DNA from: a virus | IMG/VR virus record: IMGVR_UViG_3300047997_000001 | Span: 1 to 26,946 of that record | DNA: 26,946 bases | Reading direction: 5' to 3' (one strand) | In this document: positions 1 to 8,175 of the stretch, piece by piece | Layout of the letters: each line of letters begins with the position of its first letter | How positions within the stretch are numbered: position 1 is the stretch's first letter | Translations under genes and position numbers: made by a program | Notes under the pieces: model-generated | The model's database searches: none | The model's input: only the letters and a program-made list of their open reading frames with translations | Told to the model about the DNA's origin: nothing

Positions 1-2
1 TG

Positions 3-1850
3 TCGCCTTGGAAACTTGTGTCGCAACGTGAGATCTTTATCAAAGGTCGTAAGAACTTCTCTATTGATATGCTTGGCATCTCGCAACTTGATTACCTTGA
101 GTTGTATAAGAAGTTTACTTACACCAACCAAGAATCATATCGTCTGGACCATATTGCTTTTGTTGAACTTGGATCTAAGAAACTAGATCACTCAGAGTTT
201 GACACATTCAAAGAGTTCTACGAGGGAGACTGGCAGAAGTTTATTGAATACAACATTCATGATGTTCGTCTGGTAGATCAACTAGATGATAAGATGAAGT
301 TGGTTGAACTAGCATACACCATGGCATATGATGCTAAGGTAAACTATGAGGACGTGTTTTCACAGGTTCGTATGTGGGACAACTACATTTACTGTGAACT
401 TCTTAGGCGTAAGATTGCTATCCCTCCTAAGAAAGAGAGTGCAACTAAAACAGAGAAGTATGCGGGGGCATATGTTAAGGAACCGAAGCCTGGATTCTAT
501 GATTGGGTGGTGTCTTTTGATCTCAACTCTCTGTATCCTCATCTCATTATGCAGTACAATATTTCACCCGAGACACTACTCGACCAGAGACATTCAACAG
601 TTACAGTTGATAAGATCCTTGAGGGCGAAGTAGAGATTGATGGTGAGTATGCTGTGTGTGCTAATGGAGCTCAGTATCGTAAAGATAAGCACGGGTTCCT
701 GCCACAAATGATGAAGAAGATGTATGACAGTCGTGTTATATTCAAGAAGAGAATGATCAAGGCGAAGCAACAGTATGAGAAAACTCCTACTGTTGAACTC
801 ATGAAAGAGATTGCCCGTTGTAATAACATCCAGATGGCAAAGAAGATCTCTTTGAACTCTGCTTATGGTGCTATCGGCAACGAACACTTTAGATACTATC
901 GTCTTGCTAATGCTGAGGCAATCACTCTATCCGGTCAGGTTTCCATCAGATGGATTGAGAGCAAGATGAACCAGTACCTAAATAAACTGCTCTCTACAGA
1001 TTCGGTTGATTATGTCATCGCATCTGACACTGACTCAATTTATCTTAATCTCGGACCTCTTGTTGATAAATTTTTTGGTGCTAAGTCTAGCGACAAAGCA
1101 GCAATTGTTTCCATACTTGACAAGATCTGTGAAGACAAGTTGGAACCATTCATCGAATCCTCTTATCAGGAACTTGCGGATTACGTTGCGGCGTATGATC
1201 AAAAGATGAGTATGAAGCGTGAGAACATCGCTGATCGTGGTATCTGGACTGCGAAGAAGCGTTACATTCTAAACGTATGGGACAGTGAAGGCGTTAGATA
1301 TAAAGAACCAAAGATGAAAATCATGGGTCTGGAGACTGCTCGTTCTTCTACTCCAGCTTATTTTAGGGATAAATTGTATGCAGCGTTTAAGATTATTATC
1401 GGCAAGACAAATGATGAACTTATCGATTTCATCAATGTTGTCCGAGCAGAGACCAGACTGCGACCTTACGAAGAGGTTGCCTTCCCCAGAGGCGTTAACA
1501 ACCTGGCAAAATATCGCCACCCGACTGAGATTTACCAGAAAGGAACACCCATTGCGGTAAGGGGTGCTCTGCTCTATAATTATTATGTCAAGAAACATAA
1601 GGTAGAACATAAGCATCCTCTTATTCAAGAAGGTGAGAAGATCAAGTTCATGTATCTCAAGACACCTAACCCTCTCCATGAGAATGTGGTTAGTTTCTTT
1701 GGCGAGTTGCCTAAGGAGTTTGGTATCGAGAAGTATGTGGACTACCAGACACAATTTGAAAAGTCTTTTCTCGAACCACTGAAAAACGTGCTATACTGTG
1801 TCGGTTGGCAACACGAGAAAACCATTACCATTACGAGTTTCTTTGGATGA
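3..1850 (+). CDS. 43: DNA polymerase gp43, family B (5' truncated)
   Basis: This is the C-terminal two thirds of the T4-type replicative DNA polymerase. The frame is open to the left edge, so the GTG at 18 is not a real start. Visible signatures, in order, are the Exo III motif (YNIHDVRLVD), palm motif A (SFDLNSLYP), motif B (KISLNSAYGAIG), motif C with the catalytic aspartates (ASDTDSIY) and the KKRY block (AKKRYILNVWD). The protein ends in SFFG, similar to the hydrophobic C-terminal tail that T4 gp43 (FLFG) uses to bind the sliding clamp gp45. It synthesises both phage DNA strands with proofreading. No intein or homing insertion is seen in this part. The stop overlaps the next start (ATGA). 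The identification is secure; only the N-terminus is missing. Confidence 0.97.
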   Translation, partial: SPWKLVSQREIFIKGRKNFSIDMLGISQLDYLELYKKFTYTNQESYRLDHIAFVELGSKKLDHSEFDTFKEFYEGDWQKFIEYNIHDVRLVDQLDDKMKLVELAYTMAYDAKVNYEDVFSQVRMWDNYIYCELLRRKIAIPPKKESATKTEKYAGAYVKEPKPGFYDWVVSFDLNSLYPHLIMQYNISPETLLDQRHSTVTVDKILEGEVEIDGEYAVCANGAQYRKDKHGFLPQMMKKMYDSRVIFKKRMIKAKQQYEKTPTVELMKEIARCNNIQMAKKISLNSAYGAIGNEHFRYYRLANAEAITLSGQVSIRWIESKMNQYLNKLLSTDSVDYVIASDTDSIYLNLGPLVDKFFGAKSSDKAAIVSILDKICEDKLEPFIESSYQELADYVAAYDQKMSMKRENIADRGIWTAKKRYILNVWDSEGVRYKEPKMKIMGLETARSSTPAYFRDKLYAAFKIIIGKTNDELIDFINVVRAETRLRPYEEVAFPRGVNNLAKYRHPTEIYQKGTPIAVRGALLYNYYVKKHKVEHKHPLIQEGEKIKFMYLKTPNPLHENVVSFFGELPKEFGIEKYVDYQTQFEKSFLEPLKNVLYCVGWQHEKTITITSFFG

Positions 1851-2023
1851 GTAAGAGAATTTTTGTTGTGACATGGACTAACCATCTTGTCGGTCAAGTA
1901 GGACCAGAGGACATCAAGTGCTTTGAGGACTACCAAACTGCCTGTGGGTTTGCTAAACTCATGGGTCAGTCTTATAATTATGTAAACTTTTACGAGGAGA
2001 ATGTAAACCAATGGGATTTCTAG
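1847..2023 (+). CDS. small conserved-type hypothetical protein (58 aa)
   Basis: This 58-residue protein ([10 protein letters not shown]...NQWDF) starts at an ATG overlapping the gp43 stop as ATGA and ends 13 nt inside uvsX. Such coupling suggests it is co-translated with the replication genes. I do not recognise a family. It is acidic and aromatic-rich (several Tyr, Phe and Trp), with no membrane segment or metal-binding motif. An upstream in-frame start at 1805 lies inside gp43 and is less likely than the ATGA junction. A small gene between 43 and uvsX is typical of cyanophage layouts, but its function is unknown. Confidence 0.7.
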   Translation: MSKRIFVVTWTNHLVGQVGPEDIKCFEDYQTACGFAKLMGQSYNYVNFYEENVNQWDF

Positions 2024-3024
2024 ACACAGTAATTAAGGATAGTGGCAATGAGTTTGCTAGTCGTGTTAGCGAAGGGGTTGCTGCTGGCGATATTACATCT
2101 TACGTTGATACTGGGTCTTACATCTTTAATGCCCTGGTTAGTGGTTCGTTGTTTGGAGGTTTACCCTCCAATAAAGTTACTGCCTTGGCTGGAGAATCAA
2201 GCACTGGTAAGACTTTTTTTGCTCTCAGCGTCGTTAGTAATTTCCTTGCTGATAATCCTACGGGTGGAGTCATTTATTTTGAGTCTGAATCTGCTATCTC
2301 GCGTGATATGATTGAGACTCGTGGCATTGACAGTTCACGTATGATCATCATGCCTGTCGCAACGATCGAAGAGTTTAGGACACAAGCTTGTCGTATCCTA
2401 GACAAGTATGTGAAAGAACCTAAAGACGAGAGGGTTCCTATGTTATTTGTGTTAGACTCTCTTGGTATGCTGTCAACATCTAAGGAGATGGAAGACGTTG
2501 CTAATGACAAGCAGGTCAGAGACATGACTAAGAGTCAATTGATTAAGGGTGCCTTTCGTGTGCTTACCCTCAAACTAGGACAGGCATCTGTTCCTATGAT
2601 TGTTACCAACCATACATATGATGTTATCGGTTCTTATGTTCCGATGAAAGAAATGGGTGGGGGAACAGGTCTTAAGTATGCTGCTTCCACAATCATTTAC
2701 CTTGGTAAGAAGAAAGAGAAAGATGGTACTGAATTAGTAGGTAACATCATTAAGTGTGAGGCAAAGAAATCTCGTTTAACAAAAGAAGGTAGTAAAATTG
2801 AGACACGTTTATTTTTTGACGAACGTGGACTTGACAAGTATTACGGACTACTGGAACTGGGTGAACGATACGGAGTCTTTGAGCGGGTTGGCAATCGTGT
2901 TAAGATTGATGGTACTTCTGTTTATCCTAAATCGATTCTCGCAGACCCTGAAAAATACTTCACTGAAGAAGTAATGACTAAACTCGAAGAAGCAGCACAG
3001 AAAGAATTCTCTTATGGCAACTGA
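2011..3024 (+). CDS. uvsX: UvsX RecA-like recombinase
   Basis: This is a 337-residue RecA/UvsX-family ATPase that forms filaments on single-stranded DNA and drives strand invasion for recombination-dependent replication and repair. The Walker A loop is GESSTGKT at residues 61-68. The Walker B strand is PMLFVLDS, ending at about residue 150. The later block [18 protein letters not shown] corresponds to the RecA L2/primer-binding region. Length is close to T4 UvsX (about 390) but slightly shorter. The ATG at 2011 overlaps the previous gene by 13 nt, and the stop lies inside gene 41. The position between 43 and 41 fits the T4-like cyanophage order. No intein is seen. Confidence 0.95.
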   Translation: MGFLDTVIKDSGNEFASRVSEGVAAGDITSYVDTGSYIFNALVSGSLFGGLPSNKVTALAGESSTGKTFFALSVVSNFLADNPTGGVIYFESESAISRDMIETRGIDSSRMIIMPVATIEEFRTQACRILDKYVKEPKDERVPMLFVLDSLGMLSTSKEMEDVANDKQVRDMTKSQLIKGAFRVLTLKLGQASVPMIVTNHTYDVIGSYVPMKEMGGGTGLKYAASTIIYLGKKKEKDGTELVGNIIKCEAKKSRLTKEGSKIETRLFFDERGLDKYYGLLELGERYGVFERVGNRVKIDGTSVYPKSILADPEKYFTEEVMTKLEEAAQKEFSYGN

Positions 3025-4402
3025 GCGCATTCAACAAACTATCTTACGTAATCTCATCTTCACTGAAGAGTATTATCGTAAGGTAGTTCCTTTCCTAAGA
3101 GCAGATTATTTTGAGGAGTATCATGAGAAAGTTATCTTTGAAGAGATCGCTGACTTCGCTGGTAAGTATGACAAAGTTCCTACTCAGGAAGTCTTATCGA
3201 TTAATCTCCAAAATCGTAATGATCTTACTGACGAAACGTTCAGAGATTCGTTATCGACAATACGAGGACTCACAGACGAATGGGTTGACTACGAGTGGCT
3301 CCTCGACGCAACCGAAAAGTGGTGTCAAGACAGAGCAATCTATCTCGCCCTTATGTCCTCGATCAAGATCGCAGATGGAGGCGATAAAAAAATATCAAAG
3401 GATGCGATCCCAGGTATCTTACAAGAAGCCTTGGCAGTATCGTTCGACGAACACATAGGACACGATTACATTGAACAAGCAAAAGACCGCTATGAATTCT
3501 ACCACCGCAAAGAAGAGAAGGTTCCCTTTGATCTGGAAAAGTTTAACTTTATTACAAAAGGTGGTATCTCTAACAAGACTCTCAGTGTCGCTCTTGCTGG
3601 AACGGGCGTCGGCAAGTCTCTATTCATGTGCCATTGCGCTGGTGCCGCACTCACGCAAGGGAGGAACGTACTCTATATTACATGTGAAATGGCAGAGGAG
3701 AAAATTGCTGAACGAATTGACGCAAATCTTTTAAATGTTTCTATCAAAGATATTGCTGAACTACCTGAAGTTATCTTCAATTCTAAAGTTCAAGAGATCT
3801 CTAGGAAGACTAGAGGCAAACTTATTATCAAAGAGTATCCCACAGCATCAGCACATGCAGGGCATTTCAAATCACTTCTAAGTGATCTGTCTCTCAAGAG
3901 AGATTTCAAACCAGATATAATCTATATTGATTATCTGAACATCTGTGCATCAGCGAGGTATAAAGGTGCGATTGTCAATTCTTACACGTATGTCAAGGCG
4001 ATTGCTGAGGAGCTCCGGGGTCTTGCTGTGGAATGTAATGTTCCTATTGTCACAGCTACTCAAACTACTCGCAGTGGTTATGGCAATAGTGATCCTGACC
4101 TTACCGATACTTCTGAGTCTTTTGGTTTGCCTGCCACTGCTGACTTTATGTTCGCTCTTATCAGTACTGATGAACTTGAACAACAGGGTCGCATCATGGT
4201 CAAACAACTTAAGAACAGATACAACGAAACCGCTGCCTCACGAAAATTCATGGTGGGAATTGACAGATCCAAGATGAGGCTGTATGATGTAGCGGAGGAT
4301 GCTTCTGACATCAACATCAATCAAGAGGACCCTGGTGAAGAGTTCTCACAATTTGCACAAACACAAAACCGACTATCTAAATTTGCTGAGTGGAATGTAT
4401 GA
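3014..4402 (+). CDS. 41: replicative DNA helicase gp41 (DnaB-like)
   Basis: This is a 462-residue hexameric 5'-3' helicase of the DnaB/T4 gp41 family, which unwinds the fork and works with primase gp61, also encoded in this window. The N-terminal helical region is followed by the RecA-like core with Walker A GTGVGKS (about residues 196-202), ITCEMAEE (DnaB motif 1a) and Walker [10 protein letters not shown] (Asp near 306). [12 protein letters not shown] (motif 3 type) follows. The length matches T4 gp41 (475). The start overlaps uvsX by 11 nt and the stop overlaps mazG as ATGA, so these genes are probably translationally coupled. Confidence 0.95.
   Translation: MATERIQQTILRNLIFTEEYYRKVVPFLRADYFEEYHEKVIFEEIADFAGKYDKVPTQEVLSINLQNRNDLTDETFRDSLSTIRGLTDEWVDYEWLLDATEKWCQDRAIYLALMSSIKIADGGDKKISKDAIPGILQEALAVSFDEHIGHDYIEQAKDRYEFYHRKEEKVPFDLEKFNFITKGGISNKTLSVALAGTGVGKSLFMCHCAGAALTQGRNVLYITCEMAEEKIAERIDANLLNVSIKDIAELPEVIFNSKVQEISRKTRGKLIIKEYPTASAHAGHFKSLLSDLSLKRDFKPDIIYIDYLNICASARYKGAIVNSYTYVKAIAEELRGLAVECNVPIVTATQTTRSGYGNSDPDLTDTSESFGLPATADFMFALISTDELEQQGRIMVKQLKNRYNETAASRKFMVGIDRSKMRLYDVAEDASDININQEDPGEEFSQFAQTQNRLSKFAEWNV
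4260..4288 (+). promoter_or_regulatory. possible sigma70-type promoter inside gene 41
   Basis: TTGACA (4260-4265), a 17-nt spacer and TATGAT (4283-4288) lie about 110 nt before mazG. The match is good, but the bases also encode a conserved-looking stretch of gp41 ([11 protein letters not shown]), so it may be chance. If real it would give extra early transcription of mazG. Confidence 0.3.
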
Positions 4403-4803
4403 CTATTAAATTTGAACGCTATGAAGAATTTGTTTCAGCAGTTACTTCAGAGGCTTCTACAAACTTTGTTGACTTTGCTGATCGTATCGGGGATCTTGAT
4501 CGACAAGGTGCCAATATTGAGAGATTGCTTACTGCTGGTGTTGGAATTAATGCTGAGGGCGGTGAGTTCCTTGAGATCATTAAAAAAATGGTCTTCCAAG
4601 GAAAACCGTGGAACGAAGATAATCGTGAGCATCTTATCATTGAGTTGGGTGATGTTATGTGGTATGTTGCTCAAGCTACAATGGCACTTGATATATCCTT
4701 CGATGAGGTAATTGAAACTAACGTCAACAAACTCAAGAAGCGTTATCCAGGTGGTGAGTTCAATGTTCATAACTCAGAAGTTCGTGCTGCTGGCGACAGA
4801 TAA
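4399..4803 (+). CDS. mazG: MazG-like nucleotide pyrophosphohydrolase
   Basis: This 134-residue protein carries the MazG helix signature. ExxE occurs at residues 56-59 (EFLE, with another Glu at 53), followed 22 residues later by ExxD at 82-85 (ELGD), together ligating the Mg2+ ions that hydrolyse NTPs or (p)ppGpp-like substrates to monophosphates. Phage MazG is a known cyanophage auxiliary gene thought to alter host nucleotide or alarmone pools. The start is the ATG of the ATGA overlapping the gp41 stop; a GTG nine bases earlier is possible but less likely. The stop overlaps the next start (TAATG). The substrate cannot be told from sequence. Confidence 0.82.
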   Translation: MTIKFERYEEFVSAVTSEASTNFVDFADRIGDLDRQGANIERLLTAGVGINAEGGEFLEIIKKMVFQGKPWNEDNREHLIIELGDVMWYVAQATMALDISFDEVIETNVNKLKKRYPGGEFNVHNSEVRAAGDR

Positions 4804-5000
4804 TGTTCAGTCTCTGGATCCACCTACGAGCATTCTTTTCTGTTGTAGTGGTGAGTTGTGCTCACCCTGTCAACTGGGAGCAATGTGTTCGTGTGGACCA
4901 GTGGCTCTTGCCAGAAGTTAAGGAAGGGTATAGATTATGGACAGGACAAACCCACCCATATCAAAGTGAAAAAGATTATCTCAACCTCCCCTCTAAATAG
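4803..5000 (+). CDS. small putative lipoprotein / secreted protein (65 aa)
   Basis: This 65-residue protein starts at a TAATG overlap with mazG. Its first 19 residues (MFSLWIHLRAFFSVVVVSC) form a short basic N-region, a hydrophobic core and a lipobox-like VVSC, so the mature protein might be lipid-anchored at Cys19. The rest is polar and Trp/Tyr-rich with one more Cys. I do not recognise a family. The stop codon lies in the loop of the terminator hairpin at 4983-5016, so this is the last gene of the left transcription unit. A membrane-anchored small phage protein could act in superinfection exclusion, but that is only a guess. Confidence 0.5.
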   Translation: MFSLWIHLRAFFSVVVVSCAHPVNWEQCVRVDQWLLPEVKEGYRLWTGQTHPYQSEKDYLNLPSK

Positions 5001-5016
5001 TTAGGCGGGAGGTTTT
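4983..5016 (+). terminator. rho-independent terminator-like hairpin
   Basis: AACCTCCC (4983-4990) pairs with GGGAGGTT (5007-5014), an 8-bp stem with a 16-nt loop, followed by a short T-rich run (ttttctt). It closes the gp43-mazG block. Unusually, the loop contains the stop codon of the preceding gene and a CTAAATA motif, and the 3' arm GGGAGG is the Shine-Dalgarno sequence of the gene starting at 5020. Confidence 0.65.
4993..4999 (+). promoter_or_regulatory. late-promoter-like motif CTAAATA
   Basis: CTAAATA is a variant of the T4-type late motif (TATAAATA) and lies 21 nt before the ATG at 5020. It sits within the loop of the terminator hairpin. It would start transcription of the 5020-8175 module after the left unit has been terminated. 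Confidence 0.45.
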
Positions 5017-5019
5017 CTT

Positions 5020-6165
5020 ATGGCATTTAATAGCATACCTAAAAACTCCTCTGAGATGAGATCTCTTGCTGGGAGTAGTATTGAAAAGAAATACATAGGA
5101 CCAATCATTCAGTTCTACAACCATATTAAAGAGCATTATGGCATAGAAGATGCGTTGGCATTTAATCCTAAAACTAAAGCAGGTAAGAGTTGTAAAATTA
5201 TGCGTGGTTTGAAAGGAACAGTTGATGTAACAAAGGTTAAAAAACAGGTAGGATTAGATACTAATTTTAAAATTACTTGGGGTGATGGTAGCAGAGGTAA
5301 TCGTGGCACAGGTAATAGAGGCAATTTATTTGAAGGACAACTTGAGAATGGATTGAACGATTGGATTGAAGATGGAGAATATACAAACAATCAATACAAA
5401 GGATTTATTGATGATTTAATTAAGTATTACGATCTAGAAGATTGTCAAGTTGTGAAAGTAGTTGCTGAAGGTGGTGAAAATAAAAAGAGACCTCTTAAGT
5501 ATGAGAATGGAAATTGGAAAGTTGGCGATGCTGATGGATCACACTATGATATTGGATCTACAGTTACAGACCTTACACTGACAACAAAGAAAGGATCTAA
5601 AAAAAGTGTTATCTATCTTTCTCTTAAAACTAGTGGTACTACTACCATGTCTAACTTGGGAGTAAAAAAAATATTTACCAAGGATGATATACAGAAAGGT
5701 GTTATCCAAACTGATGTTGGATTAAAAGTTTTAGAAACTTTTGGTATTAATAACGATAGGTTTTGTAGAATTTTTAATGAAGCAGCGATGGGTAGAGTTA
5801 GAAGTGGTGGAAATGATCCCAACCCACAATTTAATAGAACTTTGTTGCAGGGTATGATTCGTGGATCTATTGGATATGGATATCACTATACACATAAGCA
5901 GGGAAGTAAAATTAAAAACTTTCCCATGACAAAACAGTTATGTGATCGCGCTACTAGTATCACTTCTGTAACTGTCCACTATGGCGGCAAGACTGGGACA
6001 GGACAACGTGTTGATATCACGGTCAACACACCCATCATGGAACTTAAGTTTAACATTCGTGACACTAGCGGCAGTGCGGACCCATGGCCTGATAAACTAC
6101 AGTCAGCGTATAAGTTTGATGGTGAAGCTGTGTTCAGTGTTCCTGAGGATGGGTACGTAGACTAA
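5020..6165 (+). CDS. uncharacterised protein with restriction-nuclease-like features (381 aa)
   Basis: I do not recognise a named family. What can be seen: a helix signature GNLFEGQLENGL (residues 101-112) of the kind that carries the first acidic residue in PD-(D/E)XK nucleases (here E105). Then come a beta-hairpin with D184 (STVTDLTLTT) and a strand ending YLSLK203 followed by TSG, as in restriction-type cores where a (E/Q/S)xK lysine follows the Asp strand. The expected acidic residue before Lys203 is replaced by Ser, so activity is uncertain. A second MELKFNIRD strand occurs near residue 340. The start uses the strong GGAGG at 5008-5012, and the stop overlaps the next ATG. Context: first gene of a cluster with a ligase-like and an adenylyltransferase protein. 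The coding call is firm; the nuclease idea is inference. Confidence 0.8.
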   Translation: MAFNSIPKNSSEMRSLAGSSIEKKYIGPIIQFYNHIKEHYGIEDALAFNPKTKAGKSCKIMRGLKGTVDVTKVKKQVGLDTNFKITWGDGSRGNRGTGNRGNLFEGQLENGLNDWIEDGEYTNNQYKGFIDDLIKYYDLEDCQVVKVVAEGGENKKRPLKYENGNWKVGDADGSHYDIGSTVTDLTLTTKKGSKKSVIYLSLKTSGTTTMSNLGVKKIFTKDDIQKGVIQTDVGLKVLETFGINNDRFCRIFNEAAMGRVRSGGNDPNPQFNRTLLQGMIRGSIGYGYHYTHKQGSKIKNFPMTKQLCDRATSITSVTVHYGGKTGTGQRVDITVNTPIMELKFNIRDTSGSADPWPDKLQSAYKFDGEAVFSVPEDGYVD

Positions 6166-7367
6166 TGGCAAACATTAAACAGCTCAAGCACCTAGAGCAC
6201 TTGGAAGATGAGATGCTGAACTATGGCGTCGATGGGTGTAAGGCAGCAGTATCATTTTTAAAAGAACTCCGCAAGATGTTGGGTCAGCAAGAGAGTGGTG
6301 GTTTTATGCAAACTAAATGGGACGGTGCGCCTTCTGTTATCTGTGGTATGGATCCTCTCGCTAATATCTTTTTTGTGGGAACTAAGTCTGTATTTAATAA
6401 AGACACTCCCAAGATTTGTTATTCGGAAGAAGATGTTGACTCCATGTATAGTGGAGACCTTGCAGAAAAACTCAAGTTTTCGTATAGGTATTTTAGTAAA
6501 CTTGGTATCACGGGAGTTATTCAAGGAGATCTTCTTTACACTTCTGATATTAAAAAAGAAACTATAAATGGGGAACTACTATACACTTTTAGACCTAACA
6601 CTATTACCTATGGTATTCCAGTAGATCATCCTATTGGTAAAGCAGCAGGTAGATCAAAAATTGGTGTAGTATTTCATACTCATTATCGGGGAACTGACTT
6701 ACCTACAATGCAAGCATTGGCGGGAGCTCCTGTTGATACTTACAATGATATTCCTGAAGTTCTACTTGTCAAAAATGATACTCCTATGGATAGGGTTGGT
6801 TTCTCTAAAGCGGAGATGACTAAATTCAATAACTATATTTCAAAGATCGAACGTATGTGTGGTATCTGTGGTAATTTCTTGGACGAATTAGTTGCCAAGA
6901 CAGGCACTACTGGTGATTCTAAATTTCATATAGCATCTTATCTCAAACAGTTCTTTAATAATGAAATCAAGAATGCTCGTAGTATTGTTAGAATTGATGA
7001 GACGATGTATGACATGTTGAACTTCTATGAGGAGAAAACAAGTAAAGAACTTGCCAAGATCAAGACAGTTGCAAACCTGACTAAGAAGAGAGAACTTGTA
7101 TATGGTAGTCAGAACTACGTAGTAGATAATGTATACAAGTTCAAAGCAATGCTTACTTTGTATAAAGAACTACAAGCAGTCAAGCAAATGGTTATAGATA
7201 AACTTGACCATCTAGAAGAGTTCAGGACTTTTGTCCAAACAGAAAAAGGATATAAGGTCACAACTCCTGAAGGATATGTCTTACATAAAGACGGTGATAT
7301 GATTAAGTTTGTCAACCGTATGGAGTTTGCTTACAATAACTTCACCCTACAGAAGCAATGGCGTTAA
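6165..7367 (+). CDS. nucleotidyltransferase/ligase-like protein (possibly DUF6267), 400 aa
   Basis: This protein resembles a cyanophage family I believe is catalogued as DUF6267. Residues match the covalent nucleotidyltransferase superfamily (DNA/RNA ligases and capping enzymes). They are motif I K51-W-D-G54, a motif III-like strand IQGDLLY (119-125), motif IV E369-G-Y-V372 and motif V IKFV (Lys381). In ligases Lys51 would carry AMP. The roughly 240-residue gap between motifs III and IV is far longer than usual and is mostly helical and charged. No C-terminal OB fold follows, because the protein ends 20 residues after motif V. The start overlaps the previous stop and the stop overlaps the adenylyltransferase gene. 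The coding call is certain; the enzymatic role is inferred from motif order and needs structure comparison. Confidence 0.82.
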   Translation: MANIKQLKHLEHLEDEMLNYGVDGCKAAVSFLKELRKMLGQQESGGFMQTKWDGAPSVICGMDPLANIFFVGTKSVFNKDTPKICYSEEDVDSMYSGDLAEKLKFSYRYFSKLGITGVIQGDLLYTSDIKKETINGELLYTFRPNTITYGIPVDHPIGKAAGRSKIGVVFHTHYRGTDLPTMQALAGAPVDTYNDIPEVLLVKNDTPMDRVGFSKAEMTKFNNYISKIERMCGICGNFLDELVAKTGTTGDSKFHIASYLKQFFNNEIKNARSIVRIDETMYDMLNFYEEKTSKELAKIKTVANLTKKRELVYGSQNYVVDNVYKFKAMLTLYKELQAVKQMVIDKLDHLEEFRTFVQTEKGYKVTTPEGYVLHKDGDMIKFVNRMEFAYNNFTLQKQWR

Positions 7368-7921
7368 ATTGTAATACTTGCTACTTTACATTTGGTAGGT
7401 TTCAACCACCTACCACAGGACACAAAGATAACTTTGATGGGGTGAAACGTATCGCGGGTAGTCATGACTATCGGATCTATATCTCTCAGACGTTTGATAC
7501 TAAAGGTAAGAACCCCTTACCACCTGATCGTAAATTGTATTATATGAACTTGATGTTTCCAGAACATCGTGGTAAAATAATTTCTGGACCTAAAGATCCT
7601 GTCGCTATTATGCAAGACTTAATGTTGGGAGGATATAATGAAGTTGTATTTTTAGTTGGATCCGATCGTGTTGGTGCGATGCAGTTCTTACACAAATACA
7701 ATGGTAAAGACTTCTCGTTCAGAAAAATCGAGATACAATCTTCTGGTAGCAGAGATGCTGATGGAGATACCTTTGCTATTTCTGGAACGAAGATGAGACG
7801 TGCCGCATTTGCTAACGACTTTAAAACATTTCGTTCTGGTATTCCCAGAGCATTGAATGATAAACAGTGCCAGCAAATGATGATTGAGATACAAGCAAAT
7901 CTACCTGCGAATTTTAAATGA
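7358..7921 (+). CDS. HIGH-motif adenylyl/cytidylyltransferase (NMNAT-like)
   Basis: This is a 187-residue nucleotidyltransferase of the HIGH superfamily. The N-terminal GRFQPPTTGH (residues 13-22) is the nucleotide-binding T/HxGH loop. VVFLVGSDRV (96-105) is the second strand, and ISGTKMR (141-147) is the C-terminal ISTTxxR-type motif that binds phosphates. The nearest known types are NMN adenylyltransferases (NadM/NadR), which make NAD+ from NMN and ATP, but the substrate is not fixed by these motifs. The start overlaps the previous stop by 10 nt, and the stop joins the next gene by ATGA. Adjacency to a ligase-like protein suggests an NAD- or nucleotidylation-linked function. Confidence 0.85.
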   Translation: MALNCNTCYFTFGRFQPPTTGHKDNFDGVKRIAGSHDYRIYISQTFDTKGKNPLPPDRKLYYMNLMFPEHRGKIISGPKDPVAIMQDLMLGGYNEVVFLVGSDRVGAMQFLHKYNGKDFSFRKIEIQSSGSRDADGDTFAISGTKMRRAAFANDFKTFRSGIPRALNDKQCQQMMIEIQANLPANFK

Positions 7922-8175
7922 AAGATTTCAAGAAACTACGTGAAGAAGCACTGCGTCAACAACAGCGGCAGGAAGAAATATTTAAAGAAGGTGATGCTGT
8001 CATGTCATCACGTACAGGAGAGAAAGGACATCTCCATAGAGTAGGTGGAAACTATGCTATCGTAATTTCTGAAGAAGGTAATATGTTTAGGGAGTGGATT
8101 AAGAATATTAGATCTATAAATAATACGAGAAGAACCTCCTTGTTAAACGATGAAGTATCAGAAGACAGTCAATAG
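7918..8175 (+). CDS. small protein with capsid-targeting-like leader (85 aa)
   Basis: I recognise no named family. The N-terminus MKDFKKLREEAL resembles the T4 internal-head-protein leader (MKTYQEFIAEA) and contains LRE, fitting the (L/I)xE cleavage rule of the prohead protease gp21. A Gln/Arg/Glu-rich stretch follows. Residues 25-65 (EGDAVMSSRTGEKGHLHRVG, then IVISEEG) look like a small KOW/SH3-type beta barrel. It starts at an ATGA overlap with the adenylyltransferase and its end overlaps the next gene by 26 nt. It could equally be a regulatory RNA-binding protein. Confidence 0.65.
   Translation: MKDFKKLREEALRQQQRQEEIFKEGDAVMSSRTGEKGHLHRVGGNYAIVISEEGNMFREWIKNIRSINNTRRTSLLNDEVSEDSQ
8115..8122 (+). 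promoter_or_regulatory. T4-type late promoter (TATAAATA)
   Basis: This is an exact TATAAATA octamer, the T4 late consensus recognised by the gp55 sigma-like factor. It lies 27 nt before the ATG at 8150, inside the end of the preceding gene. It would drive the small-protein cluster from 8150. Confidence 0.65.

Noticed and set aside
1269-1754. Minus-strand open frame (161 codons) opposite gp43
   Set aside because: Shadow of conserved polymerase sequence; the translation lacks any recognisable motif or ribosome site.
3-3024. Intein or intron in gp43 or uvsX
   Set aside because: The conserved motifs run on without interruption and lengths are normal; no splice-domain residues are seen.
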